Source of the DNA: Salinimicrobium marinum
GTDB lineage: Bacteria; Bacteroidota; Bacteroidia; Flavobacteriales; Flavobacteriaceae
Length of the DNA stretch: 64,000 nt
Assembly: GCF_014651535.1 (NCBI RefSeq)
Contig: NZ_BMXB01000006.1
Coordinates: forward strand, 113,455 to 177,454
Reading direction: 5' to 3'
A program made the position numbers and the translations under genes. The notes beneath the pieces were generated by a model, which did no database searches, had not been told where the DNA came from, and saw only the letters and a list, made by a program, of their open reading frames with translations. This document shows positions 36,797 through 47,300 of the stretch, one piece after another (positions within the stretch are counted from its first letter, which is position 1; each line of letters starts with the position of its first letter).

Positions 36797-37291
36797 ATGA
36801 AAACCAGATTAATTTATTTATTCAGCATTATCGCTTCATTGTCTTTAACTTCCTGTAGCGAAGATGACGATGTAGCAATTGACACTCAAGCCCCTCAAAT
36901 TTCTATTGCAGAACCTCATGAAGAAGAAGAAATTGCTCCGGGTGGGGAAATTCATTTCGATGCTATTTTTACAGACAACGTGGAGCTCGCTTCTTACAAA
37001 GTAGAAGTTCATAATTCTTTTGATGGCCATACCCACAGTGTTTTAAAACAGGAAAATGGCCAGGACAATCCCTGGAGTTATAGTGAAGTTTTTACTATTG
37101 AGGCAGGGCAAACCAGTTTTGAAGCACACCATCATATTGCCGTTCCAGCGGAGATCAATGGAGAACCTGTAAGTGAAGGGCATTACCATTTTGGAGTATA
37201 TGTAACCGATGCTGCAGGCAATGAATCTCAGGCATTTTTGGAATTACATATTGAAGCAAGGCATGAGGATCATGATGATCATGACCACTAA
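36797..37291 (+). CDS. His-rich DUF4625 lipoprotein
   Basis: This 164-residue lipoprotein has lipobox LSLTSC (Cys20). The mature part is a beta-sandwich of DUF4625 type (DTQAPQISIAEPHEEEEIAPG, FTDNVELASYKVEVHNSFDGH, VTDAAGNESQAFLELHI). Histidines are abundant: FDGHTHS, EAHHHIAV, EGHYHFG, and the extreme C-terminus HEDHDDHDH. The pattern suits zinc binding or buffering at the cell surface. It is the last gene of the receptor operon, 70 nt after the small C-H-Y-H gene, and a weak terminator follows. Confidence 0.85.
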   Translation: MKTRLIYLFSIIASLSLTSCSEDDDVAIDTQAPQISIAEPHEEEEIAPGGEIHFDAIFTDNVELASYKVEVHNSFDGHTHSVLKQENGQDNPWSYSEVFTIEAGQTSFEAHHHIAVPAEINGEPVSEGHYHFGVYVTDAAGNESQAFLELHIEARHEDHDDHDH

Positions 37292-37312
37292 TAATCTTTA
37301 ATAATAGTAAAG

Positions 37313-37341
37313 GAGGCGGCTCAAAAATTATGGGCTGCCTC
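37313..37341 (+). terminator. Weak terminator of the zinc-type receptor operon
   Basis: GAGGCGGCTC / GGGCTGCCTC stem with two G-U pairs and a 9-nt loop; followed by ATTATCAT instead of a T run. Confidence 0.5.
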
Positions 37342-37685
37342 ATTATCATCAAAAGAAAAAATAAGTGAAGGTCTATTTCTTAGACAGTTTAATATTCCAG
37401 CCAATAGATTTTAATTTTGATTACTTTTTAAACGGTTACTTATATTTCACAGTATCTTTTGGATATAAAGTTGTACAGTTGTAAAAAAGTTCCTATCCTG
37501 AAAGGAACCTTTGAACACTTCAATAATCAGGGGAATTTGCATTGTCTTCGTTTAGATAATATTCTACTGTAAAAGATTATGACAAAATTGCTAAAGAATA
37601 AATTTTCTTTAAACTTTACAATAAGGTAAAACCTTTTTTTAAACTGTTGCTTAACTTGCAGCGGTTAGAATAATTGTAGTCAATG

Positions 37686-37719
37686 AAAAAGGAAGAATCC
37701 ATTTTTGGTCTTCCTTTTT
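37686..37719 (+). terminator. Terminator-like hairpin just before the phosphoesterase gene
   Basis: AAAAAGGAAGA and TCTTCCTTTTT are perfect 11-nt complements around a 12-nt loop, with a T run. It ends 27 nt before the ATG at 37746 and 395 nt after the previous gene, so it terminates either read-through or a small RNA, or attenuates the phosphoesterase transcript. Confidence 0.6.
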
Positions 37720-37745
37720 TTATATCCTTTTTAATCTTCCAATAG

Positions 37746-39590
37746 ATGAAAACAAAATTATTACTTTTAATCCTTTTCACTATTTGCCAGGCGAGTGCAC
37801 AGGGAAACTCGACAGAAATAGCTTTTCTGGCTGATGTGCATTTTCAGGATTTATATGGAGATCTGGAGGATTCTGACTATCCCGGGGTTTTGAATCCAGG
37901 ATCGAATTCCTATACCTTGGTAAGGACAATGGCTTCTCAATTACATTCAACAAGAATTTTTAATGAAAACTATTTTGCACTTCTGGCTGCACTTGATGAT
38001 ATCACACAAAGAAATATTAAGTTAGTAGCTCTTCCCGGAGATTACACCGATGATGGCCAACCTGTACACCTGCGGGGTCTTAGCGAAATTTTAAATCATT
38101 ATACTAAAACATACAAGATTCAGTTTTTCATCACCACCGGAAACCATGATCCTGTAGGTCCGTTTGCACAGGAGGCAGGAAAAAATGATTTTTTGGGAGA
38201 ACAAGGAAAAAATCAGCCTATATATAGTGGAGATTCCAAATACATCCGCAATCCAGAAGTTGAACATCCGGTAGTGGTAACCAGGGATATTGCGAAAATG
38301 GGATATGTTGAGGTGATGGAAATTTTAAAGGAATTTGGTTTTTTTCCGAAAAAGAGATTTTTATATTGGGAAACTCCGTTTTCATCTTACGATCCGGAAA
38401 ATTACGAATTTGCTAAAGCTTTGTATTCCTCTCGAATTGAAAACAGAACATATTTGTTGAAGGATTCCCTTCGCATTCCAGATGCATCATATTTGGTGGA
38501 ACCGGTGGATGGACTTTGGCTTCTGGCCATAGATGGAAATACCTATGTTCCACAGAAAAACGGAGAATTAAGTGGTGCCGGAATTGGTTATAACAACACA
38601 ATAGAATACAAGCGACATCTTTTTCAATGGATAAGGAAAGTTGCTGAAAACGCCCGAAGACTTAACAAGAAATTAGTTGCCTTTAGTCATTATCCGGCAA
38701 TAGATTTTAACGAAGATGAATCACCACGACTACGGGAATTTCTGGGGCCAAATAAATGGCAATTAGAGCGGGTTCCGCAAGAGCGAATAGCAAAAGCACT
38801 GGCAGAAGCCGGAGTAAAATTACATTTTGCCGGACATATGCATATAAACGATACCGGGAAAAGAGCGTATGGGAACGGAGAATTTTTGGTAAATATTCAG
38901 ACGCCTTCCCTGGCAGCCTATATCCCCGGTTATAAAATTTTAACGATAACTGATAATACTGCAGAAGTTGAAACCATAGTTATTGAGGAAGTGCCAGGGT
39001 TTAATGAATTATTTCCGCTCTATCAAATGGAGCATAAATATTTAAACGAATCCGGGCAACCGGTGTGGAACGATACGATCCTTCAAAGTAGATCTTACCG
39101 GGAGTTCGCACAATCCCATTTAGAAAACCTGGTAACTTTGAGGTTCCTTAATGACTGGTCTCCTGGTTATCGTAAATTCTTGTCCGATCTTAGTGGAAAG
39201 GAAATTCTAAGGCTTTCCCAATACCGAGGCGATTTTGATCAATTGGATTTTTTAAACAATGACAAGGATATTTCTGAAATTGGGAATCAGCTTGAAAATC
39301 CAGGCGATTATGAAAGCTGGACAGGGGAGGACATGATCCTTGATTTTTATAAGATAAGAAATGCAGATAAACTAGCATTTAAGGATATACCAAAAAACCG
39401 TCTTGATCAATACAGAATAATTTTAGATGGTTTTCACAACAATCCAAGTCTTAAAGCTGCTGAAAATGAATATACTCATAAACTTTATTTATTTACGAGC
39501 ATATTCAGAAGCCTTATGAAAGGTTTACCTGCCAGTCATTTTAAGATCGACCTGGAAACAGGAGAGATCACTGACCTTGTTAAAAATTAA
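37746..39590 (+). CDS. Secreted calcineurin-like metallophosphoesterase
   Basis: The 614-residue protein has a signal peptide (LLLILFTICQASAQ). All metal-site motifs of the metallophosphoesterase fold are present: ADVHFQDL, LPGDYTDDGQ, TTGNHDPVG, FSHYPAID and FAGHMHIND. The C-terminal 200 residues are helical. It is predicted to act in the periplasm or outside on phosphodiesters or phosphomonoesters. It is convergent with the alkaline phosphatase operon, and the two stop codons overlap within TTAA at 39587-39590. That context supports a role in phosphate scavenging. Substrate unknown. Confidence 0.88.
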   Translation: MKTKLLLLILFTICQASAQGNSTEIAFLADVHFQDLYGDLEDSDYPGVLNPGSNSYTLVRTMASQLHSTRIFNENYFALLAALDDITQRNIKLVALPGDYTDDGQPVHLRGLSEILNHYTKTYKIQFFITTGNHDPVGPFAQEAGKNDFLGEQGKNQPIYSGDSKYIRNPEVEHPVVVTRDIAKMGYVEVMEILKEFGFFPKKRFLYWETPFSSYDPENYEFAKALYSSRIENRTYLLKDSLRIPDASYLVEPVDGLWLLAIDGNTYVPQKNGELSGAGIGYNNTIEYKRHLFQWIRKVAENARRLNKKLVAFSHYPAIDFNEDESPRLREFLGPNKWQLERVPQERIAKALAEAGVKLHFAGHMHINDTGKRAYGNGEFLVNIQTPSLAAYIPGYKILTITDNTAEVETIVIEEVPGFNELFPLYQMEHKYLNESGQPVWNDTILQSRSYREFAQSHLENLVTLRFLNDWSPGYRKFLSDLSGKEILRLSQYRGDFDQLDFLNNDKDISEIGNQLENPGDYESWTGEDMILDFYKIRNADKLAFKDIPKNRLDQYRIILDGFHNNPSLKAAENEYTHKLYLFTSIFRSLMKGLPASHFKIDLETGEITDLVKN

Positions 39591-41359
39591 TTCTCTACCT
39601 GAAGGGCTTCAAGAATCTTACTGAATATTTCGGTGTTTTCATAAACACCGGTAAAACTTCCAGATTGGGGACCGTAGGAAAACACAGGAACCATAGTGGC
39701 CGTGTGATCATTCGTTAAAAAACCACCTTCAATTTCGTCACTGTCCTGGTTTCCCTGCAGGATCCCAAAGCCTGAAGTTTCATGATCGGCTGTTATTACC
39801 ACAAGGGTATTTTGATGCTTGTCTGCAGCTTTCAGCACTTCCGCAATGGTTTGATCAAAATCCAGCATTTCCTGGACAATACCCTCTATGTTGTTGGAAT
39901 GTCCGTTACTGTCAATTTTGGCTCCTTCTATCATCAGGAAATAAGGCTGATCCTGTTCATTAAGTTTCTGAAGCACTGTTTTTACATGATCCGGAAACAA
40001 CCTTCCTCTTGAATCAGGAACCGGAATATCGTCTTCCGACAGGTAAATGGCCACTCTATCATTAAAATTACTCAACTCTATCACATCCTTCTTTATAAAC
40101 TTCTCCTGAATGTTGCTATGATCCTTTGCACCAGCTGAAACAAAGAAATCTATCTCACTTTGAAGCAGGTCCTTCAAAATGCCTTTGCTGTTATCACGTT
40201 CTGTTTGATGTGCATAAAAAGAAGAAGGAGTGGCACCGGTAATTTTATCTGTTGTCATTATGCCATTTACAAACCCATGTTTTGAAAGAATTTCAGTTAA
40301 ACTAGTTAATCTTTCACCTGCAGGTCCTGTTCCGATCGCCCGATTACTAGTTTTTTTTCCTGTTGCCATAGCTGTAGCTCCTGCGGCAGAATCGGTTACC
40401 AGATCATCATATGCTGAAGTTTTCAAAAATCCAATGTCTTTTAACTGCGTAACTGTTAGCTGTCCCTCATTGGCAATAACCGCTGAAGAGATCTGGCCAA
40501 GACCATTGCCATCCCCCGTCATTAAGATCACATTCTTTGGCTTTGCTTCAGGGTCGTGACGATAGGTTGGCTTATATACCGAAATCGGTTCCTTTAAGCT
40601 GTACGTTCGCTGATCAAGATTTTCAAGATATTTGGAAGCTTCAGCCGGTTGATCTGTATTTATTAAATCAACACCCATCTTTGCAAATCTTCCCCAGGCA
40701 GTTTTAGTATCAGGAGCCGCCCAAAATCTGACTTTCAGGTTTTTTCGATGAGCTTCTTTTATTACTCTTTCTACTTTTTCCAGCTCTTTTGCAGTAAGCC
40801 TGCCAAGCCCATTCCAGTTAGAGTAGATTCTGAAATTCTGGCTGATCAGAGCTATCTTGTCTAAAACAATTTTATCCAGATTATTCAGGTCTTGATGGTC
40901 AAACATAATATAATCAGGATAGGTTCCATAGTTCTTAGGTGCAGGGCGACTTCCGGAAATTACGATGTTCAGATTCGATTCTTTTTTTAATTCAGGATAA
41001 GATTCTAAAATGTCCAGAAGCTTGGCCAAAGTAGGTTCCGCTTCCGATTTAAGGTCTATTAGCAGCTGAAGCTCTCTCAGTTTACCGTATTTTGCCAGCT
41101 CTGCAATCGGGTCAAAGTAGAGTTTTTCCAAGGTCCTTCGGGAATCAATCTCTTTTTCGGTATGAGCAACATATAAATTGTTGTTTTTCAGATACACATC
41201 GGCCTCTATAGAGCCTGCTCCATGATTATAGGCTTCCCAAAACGGCAGATCCTGTAGATAGTCATTGTGCGAATGAAACCTGTAGCTGTTTTGAGCCAGG
41301 GAGATAGTTGATATAAAGAGAAAAATAAACCCTACGGATTGTGCAATTCTATTATTCAT
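39587..41359 (-). CDS. Fusion: AIM6/GDPD-like phosphodiesterase domain plus alkaline phosphatase
   Basis: The protein has 590 residues from the ATG at 41359, within the ATGAATAA overlap with the upstream stop; an ATG four codons earlier is possible. The signal peptide is GFIFLFISTISLAQ. Residues about 25-245 resemble the PI-PLC/GDPD superfamily, AIM6 type: FHSHNDY (His29, His31), SIEADVYL (Glu52, Asp54) and AHTE (His66). Residues about 275-590 are an alkaline phosphatase: LMTGDGNG (Asp283), TDSAAGATAMATG (nucleophile Ser324) and ADHETSGFG. The fusion could cleave a phosphodiester and then remove the phosphate from the product. It is the last gene of the SusC/D-phosphatase operon. The catalytic sites of both halves look intact. 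Confidence 0.88.
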   Translation of the reverse strand: MNNRIAQSVGFIFLFISTISLAQNSYRFHSHNDYLQDLPFWEAYNHGAGSIEADVYLKNNNLYVAHTEKEIDSRRTLEKLYFDPIAELAKYGKLRELQLLIDLKSEAEPTLAKLLDILESYPELKKESNLNIVISGSRPAPKNYGTYPDYIMFDHQDLNNLDKIVLDKIALISQNFRIYSNWNGLGRLTAKELEKVERVIKEAHRKNLKVRFWAAPDTKTAWGRFAKMGVDLINTDQPAEASKYLENLDQRTYSLKEPISVYKPTYRHDPEAKPKNVILMTGDGNGLGQISSAVIANEGQLTVTQLKDIGFLKTSAYDDLVTDSAAGATAMATGKKTSNRAIGTGPAGERLTSLTEILSKHGFVNGIMTTDKITGATPSSFYAHQTERDNSKGILKDLLQSEIDFFVSAGAKDHSNIQEKFIKKDVIELSNFNDRVAIYLSEDDIPVPDSRGRLFPDHVKTVLQKLNEQDQPYFLMIEGAKIDSNGHSNNIEGIVQEMLDFDQTIAEVLKAADKHQNTLVVITADHETSGFGILQGNQDSDEIEGGFLTNDHTATMVPVFSYGPQSGSFTGVYENTEIFSKILEALQVEN

Positions 41360-42494
41360 TGGAAGTCCCATTTATAGCCTGAAAAATTTTGTGATATATT
41401 TCATTATTCTGATACACACCATTGAAAAGTTCTTCTCCTTTTCCTTTTGCAAAGACAGGGATGAGCTCGGTGCTGTGTTGATCATCATTGAAATACACCT
41501 GAACTTTTCCCGGAACTTCTTTCTTCCTTCCATTGGAATCTTCTTCGTAATACTTCCCAAGACTTACGCCACCCGTTTCATGGTCTGCCGTGATGACCAG
41601 CAAGGTATTTGGATGAGACTTTAAAAACTCGAGGACTACGCCTATGGTTTTATCAAAATCAAGCACTTCCTGAATCATCATTTTCTCATCTTTCGCATGT
41701 CCACCCCAGTCGATATAGGAACCTTCAATCATCAAAAAGAAAGGTTTTTCATTGGAAGAAAAATAATCCAATCCCTTTTTAGACGCCTGTTGAAGAAAAT
41801 CACCGCGGCCCTTTGTTTTGGAAGGAATTCCCTCTTCAGCTAAAATAAAAGCATTAGGTTGGGAATTGTCAACTTCAGCAAGGTCTAAAGTGTCCAGATG
41901 ATAATTTTTTGCAATCAGATCATCATAAAGATTCAAACCGTCCTTACGCCCTGAAAAATATTTTCTTCCGCCACCAGCAAAGAAATCTATTTCTGCATCT
42001 ACTAATTGCTTCGCAATTTCTTCATGCATATCACGGTCTTCCACATGCGCATAGAAACTTGCGGGTGTAGCGTGGGTAATAGAAGTCAAACTAATCAATC
42101 CTGTTTGATAACCTTCTTCTTTTAACTGCTCCAAAATTGTGGGAAGGGGCAGGGTATCTTTAGACATTCCAATGGCCCTTTTATAGGTTTTTTCTCCTGT
42201 GGCAAATGCCGTTGCTCCTGCCGCCGAATCGGTAATCAGGTGACTGGTACTGGAGGTGTTTATTAATCCGATGGTTTCGAATTGCTGAAAATTAGGTTCC
42301 CCTTCTCCAAAATAAAAGGCGCTGGATACCTGGGGGATACCCATTCCGTCACCTATCATCAGGATAACGTTAAGCGGTTCTTCTTTAGTGGTTTCAGAAA
42401 TATTTTTAGATTTACTGGCTTCTGAATTCCTGGCGCAGCTTAAAGCGGAAGCTCCTACTATGGAGACAGCTAAAATATATTTTATATAATTCAT
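41352..42494 (-). CDS. Alkaline phosphatase lipoprotein
   Basis: The 380-residue lipoprotein has lipobox ASALSC (Cys20). Alkaline phosphatase motifs: LMIGDGMG (metal ligand Asp49), TDSAAGATAFATG (nucleophile Ser90), VITADHETGG and DDQHSTELIPVFAKG. Members hydrolyse phosphate monoesters in the periplasm or on the outer membrane. It lies downstream of susD, separated by a 15-bp perfect hairpin, and overlaps the fusion gene that follows by 8 nt (ATGAATAA). Together with SusC/D it suggests a locus that binds, dephosphorylates and imports an organophosphate. Confidence 0.93.
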   Translation of the reverse strand: MNYIKYILAVSIVGASALSCARNSEASKSKNISETTKEEPLNVILMIGDGMGIPQVSSAFYFGEGEPNFQQFETIGLINTSSTSHLITDSAAGATAFATGEKTYKRAIGMSKDTLPLPTILEQLKEEGYQTGLISLTSITHATPASFYAHVEDRDMHEEIAKQLVDAEIDFFAGGGRKYFSGRKDGLNLYDDLIAKNYHLDTLDLAEVDNSQPNAFILAEEGIPSKTKGRGDFLQQASKKGLDYFSSNEKPFFLMIEGSYIDWGGHAKDEKMMIQEVLDFDKTIGVVLEFLKSHPNTLLVITADHETGGVSLGKYYEEDSNGRKKEVPGKVQVYFNDDQHSTELIPVFAKGKGEELFNGVYQNNEIYHKIFQAINGTSNE

Positions 42495-42511
42495 TTTTAC
42501 AGTATTAAACT

Positions 42512-42546
42512 AATAGCGGCAGGAAATTTTGTTTCCTGCCGCTATT
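42512..42546 (-). other. Perfect 15-bp intercistronic hairpin between susD and the phosphatase genes
   Basis: AATAGCGGCAGGAAA and TTTCCTGCCGCTATT are exact complements with a 5-nt loop. No T run follows on the minus strand, so it is not a classic terminator. Such hairpins set processing points or stabilise upstream mRNA, giving more SusC/D than phosphatase. Confidence 0.85.
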
Positions 42547-42566
42547 GAACAATTTATTTTTTCGAA

Positions 42567-44381
42567 TTAATAACCGGCATTTTGTTCTAAATAACCTTCT
42601 ATATTTGAGGCTCCATCTATTGCTTCCTGAGGAATAGGAAACAGCCTGTGATGTACATCACTATCTGTTTTGGAAGTCCAGGAATCCTCGTAATGGCCAA
42701 AGCGGATCTGGTCTGTACGGCGTGACATTTCCCAGTAAAACTCAAAACCACGTTCACGGAATAAGGTTTCCAGGTCAATAGAAGATAAAGCTGCCGGGGT
42801 TTTATCAGGGCGTGCAGTTCTCGAAGTTCTTACCGTATTTACATCTGCCAGGGCACCGGCATTATCTCCTTTTCGAAGTTTCGCTTCTGCTCTCATCAGG
42901 TAAATATCAGCCAGGCGCAATAATACAAGATCTACATCGCTGTAATTGTTACCGTCTGGAGAAGTTTTACTGAATTGCCATTTTGCTACCCTGTATCCAC
43001 CGGCATAACTATTCTCGTTTTGTATACTAATGTCCAGAGTGTGGTTTACATAATACCAAATGTCTTCAATGTCAGATCCATTTTCCCTTGCTTCTGCAAG
43101 AGGGTATATTCGATACTTTGTGGTTCCACTTCCATCATTTCCGGTTAAAAAATTACCGGATCTAAAAGATTCCTTTCTTGGCGCCCACATTGTACCCCGG
43201 ATGATACCCCGGTCAATTTCAAAACCGGCATCTGCCAGGAAGTAATGATCCTTATCACTCTTTAGCCCCAAAGTATCATTTTTGTAAGGAGTAAGTCCTT
43301 CAATGTTTCTTAATTCATCAGGAACCTGCGCGTTTTCCTGATAGAACCTGGAATCGGCATCAGCAGGATCGACAGATCCATATGCATTAACCCAGGTCTG
43401 GTAAAAATCAGGGGTGATGGCAGGACCGTCCGTTCCATCCATACTCAAATATTTATCGCCCGGTCTTGGGAAAAGTGAACCGGACATAGACCAATATGCC
43501 CATCGGTTATGATCTGCATCCAGAACTCCACGAAGGTCGAGTGCGAAAATTATTTCCGGATTAAAGTGGTTCTCATCGTTGAACAAATCAAAATATTCCG
43601 GAGACAAGGAGAACCCTCCTTCATTGATGATTTTACTGGTGTAATTGATCACATTATTCATATCCTCATCAGTAAAATCGGGAGTTCCGTATGGATCCCT
43701 ATAAACTGCTGCATTCAAGTGTAGTTTAGCTAAGAAACCATAAACGGCAGATTGGGTCATTCTTCCGGGACCTTTATTTGTGTTGATGATATCTACAACT
43801 GCTAGAAATTCATCTTCGATATAAGCGATGGCATCTTCTCCACGAAGGATTTCGGAAATACCGGTAGTATTTTCTTTTTTAAAAGCAAGGCCCCAGCTAT
43901 CCAAAAAGAGCATGTTTTCATAAGCTCTCAAAGCCCTCATTTCGGCAAGCGCCTGTTCTGCTTCTGCATTACCTTCTTCAGCTAGTGGGGTTAAAACATC
44001 TATTGCTGCTACTGTTCTAAACAGGGCAGTAGTTAAATAGCTCCAGGATTGGGTTACCAGACTATTATTTGAAGACATTTGGTGGCGGTGAGCAGTCACG
44101 TATGTATCATTATCTGCCCACTGAGTTCCACCCAGTCCGGTCCGAGGTGGTAATATTGCTTCATCTGAAGCTATTTCCTGCAATCCGAAATAACGGGTAT
44201 GCCTAAATGTTTGTGGTAATATGCCATAGGCTGCAGCTAAAGAACCCGAAACTGGTTCAGCCAGTCCGTCTGTTCCTGTTAATGATTCGTCCAGAATTTC
44301 TTCTTCCAGATCTGTACAATTCCAGAATAGCAGGGCACTTAGCCCAACCATTACGGTTAATATTTTATGTTTCATTTTCAA
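42567..44381 (-). CDS. SusD/RagB-family surface lipoprotein
   Basis: This 604-residue lipoprotein has lipobox ALLFWNC (Cys22). SusD features are the helical N-terminal half with ALAEMRALRAYENMLFLDSWGLAF, the conserved YRVAKWQF and DLVLLRLADIYLMRAEAKLRKGDNAGALADVNTVR (RagB signature), and the C-terminal ERGFEFYWEMSRRTDQIRFGHY. It binds the substrate at the cell surface and covers its SusC partner. The partner gene is 13 nt upstream. Here the neighbouring enzymes are phosphatases rather than glycoside hydrolases, so the ligand is probably a phosphorylated organic compound. Confidence 0.93.
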   Translation of the reverse strand: MKMKHKILTVMVGLSALLFWNCTDLEEEILDESLTGTDGLAEPVSGSLAAAYGILPQTFRHTRYFGLQEIASDEAILPPRTGLGGTQWADNDTYVTAHRHQMSSNNSLVTQSWSYLTTALFRTVAAIDVLTPLAEEGNAEAEQALAEMRALRAYENMLFLDSWGLAFKKENTTGISEILRGEDAIAYIEDEFLAVVDIINTNKGPGRMTQSAVYGFLAKLHLNAAVYRDPYGTPDFTDEDMNNVINYTSKIINEGGFSLSPEYFDLFNDENHFNPEIIFALDLRGVLDADHNRWAYWSMSGSLFPRPGDKYLSMDGTDGPAITPDFYQTWVNAYGSVDPADADSRFYQENAQVPDELRNIEGLTPYKNDTLGLKSDKDHYFLADAGFEIDRGIIRGTMWAPRKESFRSGNFLTGNDGSGTTKYRIYPLAEARENGSDIEDIWYYVNHTLDISIQNENSYAGGYRVAKWQFSKTSPDGNNYSDVDLVLLRLADIYLMRAEAKLRKGDNAGALADVNTVRTSRTARPDKTPAALSSIDLETLFRERGFEFYWEMSRRTDQIRFGHYEDSWTSKTDSDVHHRLFPIPQEAIDGASNIEGYLEQNAGY

Positions 44382-44394
44382 AAAGATTAAATAG

Positions 44395-47300
44395 TTAGAA
44401 TATTACGTTTAAACCGAATGAAAAGGTCCTCGGTTTTGGGTAAGTGAAATAATCGATCCCATAGGATTTAGAATCGCCAGAACTTCCTGTGTTTAGTTCA
44501 GGATCAAATCCGGTATAGTCGGTGATGACAAATAAATTTTGTCCTGTAACCGAGATACGAACGTTCGTCAACAAATCTCTCATCCCTATCGCCTCAGGTT
44601 TTAAATTATAAGCAAGGGTGGCATTATTTAAGCGTAAGAAGCTTCCATCTTCCAGATAGCGGGTTGAAACTGTATTGGAGTTGCTGGGATCTTCATTCGA
44701 AAATTCAATAGCCTGGTCTGTAGTGTTTAGAGAATTCGCGATTTGGGTCATATTAAACAGACTCATCCTGGTGTGGTTATAGATTTTGTTACCACTCACC
44801 CCGTTAAAGTTCAAAGCCAGGTCAAAATTCCTATACCGGAAATTTGTATAAAAAGCATAGTTGATATTAGGAACAGCACTACCTGCCGAAATGCGGTCAC
44901 TGTCATCTATTTGTCCATCACCGTTTAAATCTGTATAAGTACTGAAACCATCTTCACCAATACCGGTAAATTCACGTAAGTAAAAATTTCCGATGGGTTC
45001 ATTATTCATGTAACCATTTATGGTTGCACCGGTTTGTCCCGAACCACTGGCAGTTCCTGTAGTTACAATCGTGAACGGGGAATCCGTAATTTCATTTTCG
45101 ATGTAAGAGAAGTTACCACCAATGTTATAGGAGAAATCACGGCTCGCATCACTTTGATAGTCCAAAGAAACTTCCAAACCACGATTCTTGATTTTCATGC
45201 CAGGAATGTTTTGCCATTTAAAACCAACTTCATCAATTGGATCCTGGGTAGAGAAATAAAGCAAAACGTCATTCGTCTCCTTATAAAAATAATCCAGTGT
45301 ACCTGTTAGTTTATAATTTAAAAATCCGAAATCCAAACCAATATTTGTTTGCGTGGTTTCTTCCCATTGAAGATCTGGATTTGCAGTACGGGCGAAAACC
45401 AAACCGTAGGGATAACCTTCCCTGCTATTCACATTTCCATCTAGAGGATAAATGTCATTATCTTCAAAACTTTCTCCGTAACTAAGTTTAGTCTGTTTGG
45501 AAGGTATTTCCTGGTTACCGGATTTACCCCAACTAGCTCTTAGTTTCAGATTGTTTATTCCGGAATTTTGCATAAAGTCTTCCCTGTAAATATTCCATCC
45601 AATAGCAAAAGATGGGAAATATGCATAAGTATTATTCTTTCCGAATTTAGTAGAACCGTCTGAACGTAAAGTTGCAGTCATAAGGTACTTATCTGCAAAA
45701 TCATAATTAATCCTGCCAAAGAACGACTGCAGTTCATTTTTTGTGGCGTCTGAAGATTGGGAGCGGTCTTCGCCCCGGGCTTCTCCAAGTTGGTATCTGG
45801 GTTCGATACCATTATCAGGAAAATCAGTGAAATAATATCGCTTGGCATGGATGAAAAACTCCTGATAGGAATGACCAGCAAGAAATGTTAACCCATGTTC
45901 GCCAAGATCTACATTGTAAGTAAGGGTATTTTCAATCAACGTATTTTTGTTGGTTGTAAAAACTGAATTTATAGAACCTTCCGCATAATCAGGATCTGCT
46001 GAATAAGGTATTAGCTGCTCATCCCTGTCTGTTTTGGAATAATCCACCCCAAAGTTTAATTTATAGGTTATGCCCTCAATAATCTCCAAAGAAGGAGAAA
46101 TATTGGCAATCATCCTGTTATTGTTTGCATAATCACCATAAATGTCTTCAATAATCAAAGGGTTAATTCCCGTCCCGAAAACAGTAGGTTCTCCGTTTGT
46201 ATATGCAGGAGTGGTAGGATTTAACTGAAGCATATTACTCACCATAGTATTTACATCGGGTCTTTCATTTTCAGTCCTGGATGCTGAAAGATTAAAATCG
46301 ACATTTACCCGTTCATTGAAAGCCTTTTGAGACAGGTTTACTCGGGCAGAGTAGCGTTTTAACTCACTGTTATTTAAAATTCCCTGCTGATCCTGCGCCC
46401 CAATAGATCCAAAATAGGAAGTTTGGGCAGTACCACCGCTCATGGAAAAATTTACTTCTTTAGAAACAGCAGTTCGAGTGAGTTCATCCTGCCAATCTGT
46501 ATTTGCACCATTGTCATTCAAACTTCCGCCTATTTCCTGGACAACTTCCCGGAATTCATCTGCTGAAAAAATATCTATTTTGTTAGCTATCGTTGATATA
46601 GCCGTAGAAGCAGAGAAGTTCATCTGTGTTCTGCCTTCCTTGCCTTTTTTAGTGGTAATTACCACCACACCATTAGCAGCTCTTGAACCATAAATGGCGG
46701 CAGCAGAGGCGTCCTTTAACACTGTCATAGATTCAATATCCTGCGTGTTGATAAAATTTAAAGGGTTGGTGGGTACTCCATTAGAAGAATTATCAAGAAC
46801 GAAACCGTCGATCACGTAAAGCGGAGAAGTTCCTGATCGTAACGTTCCAACCCCACGGATGACGATATCCTGACCTGCGCCCGGTTCTCCGCTGGTATTA
46901 GTGACATTCAGACCTGATACTTTACCCTGCAAAAGATCTCCGGGATTTGTCACGACCCCTTTATTAAACTCTTCATCATTTACTGAACTAACAGCTCCGG
47001 TTAAATCGGATCTTTTCTGACTTCCATATCCAACAACGACTACTTCATCCAGGGAGGCACTGTCTGTCTGTAATTGAATAATTAAATTTGTCTCCCCAGA
47101 AAGGGTTACCTCAAAATTCTGAAATCCAATATATGAAACCTGGAGGACATCTCCCTGTTTGGCTTCAATGGAAAATTCTCCATTAAAATTGGTAACAGTC
47201 CCCCGGTTTGTACCTTCTATTTTTACGGTAGCTCCAGGTAGCGGGATTCCTTGTCCATCCTGAACAGTACCGGTGATTGTTTGCTGCTCTACTTTTGGAT

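Larger units (their letters stand above)
37292..37745. other. Intergenic region with two hairpins
   Basis: 454 bases between the DUF4625 gene and the phosphoesterase gene. It contains the weak terminator (37313-37341) and the terminator-like hairpin (37686-37719). A short GTTCC/GGAAC hairpin lies near 37488-37507. A non-coding RNA ending at 37719 is possible. Confidence 0.5.
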
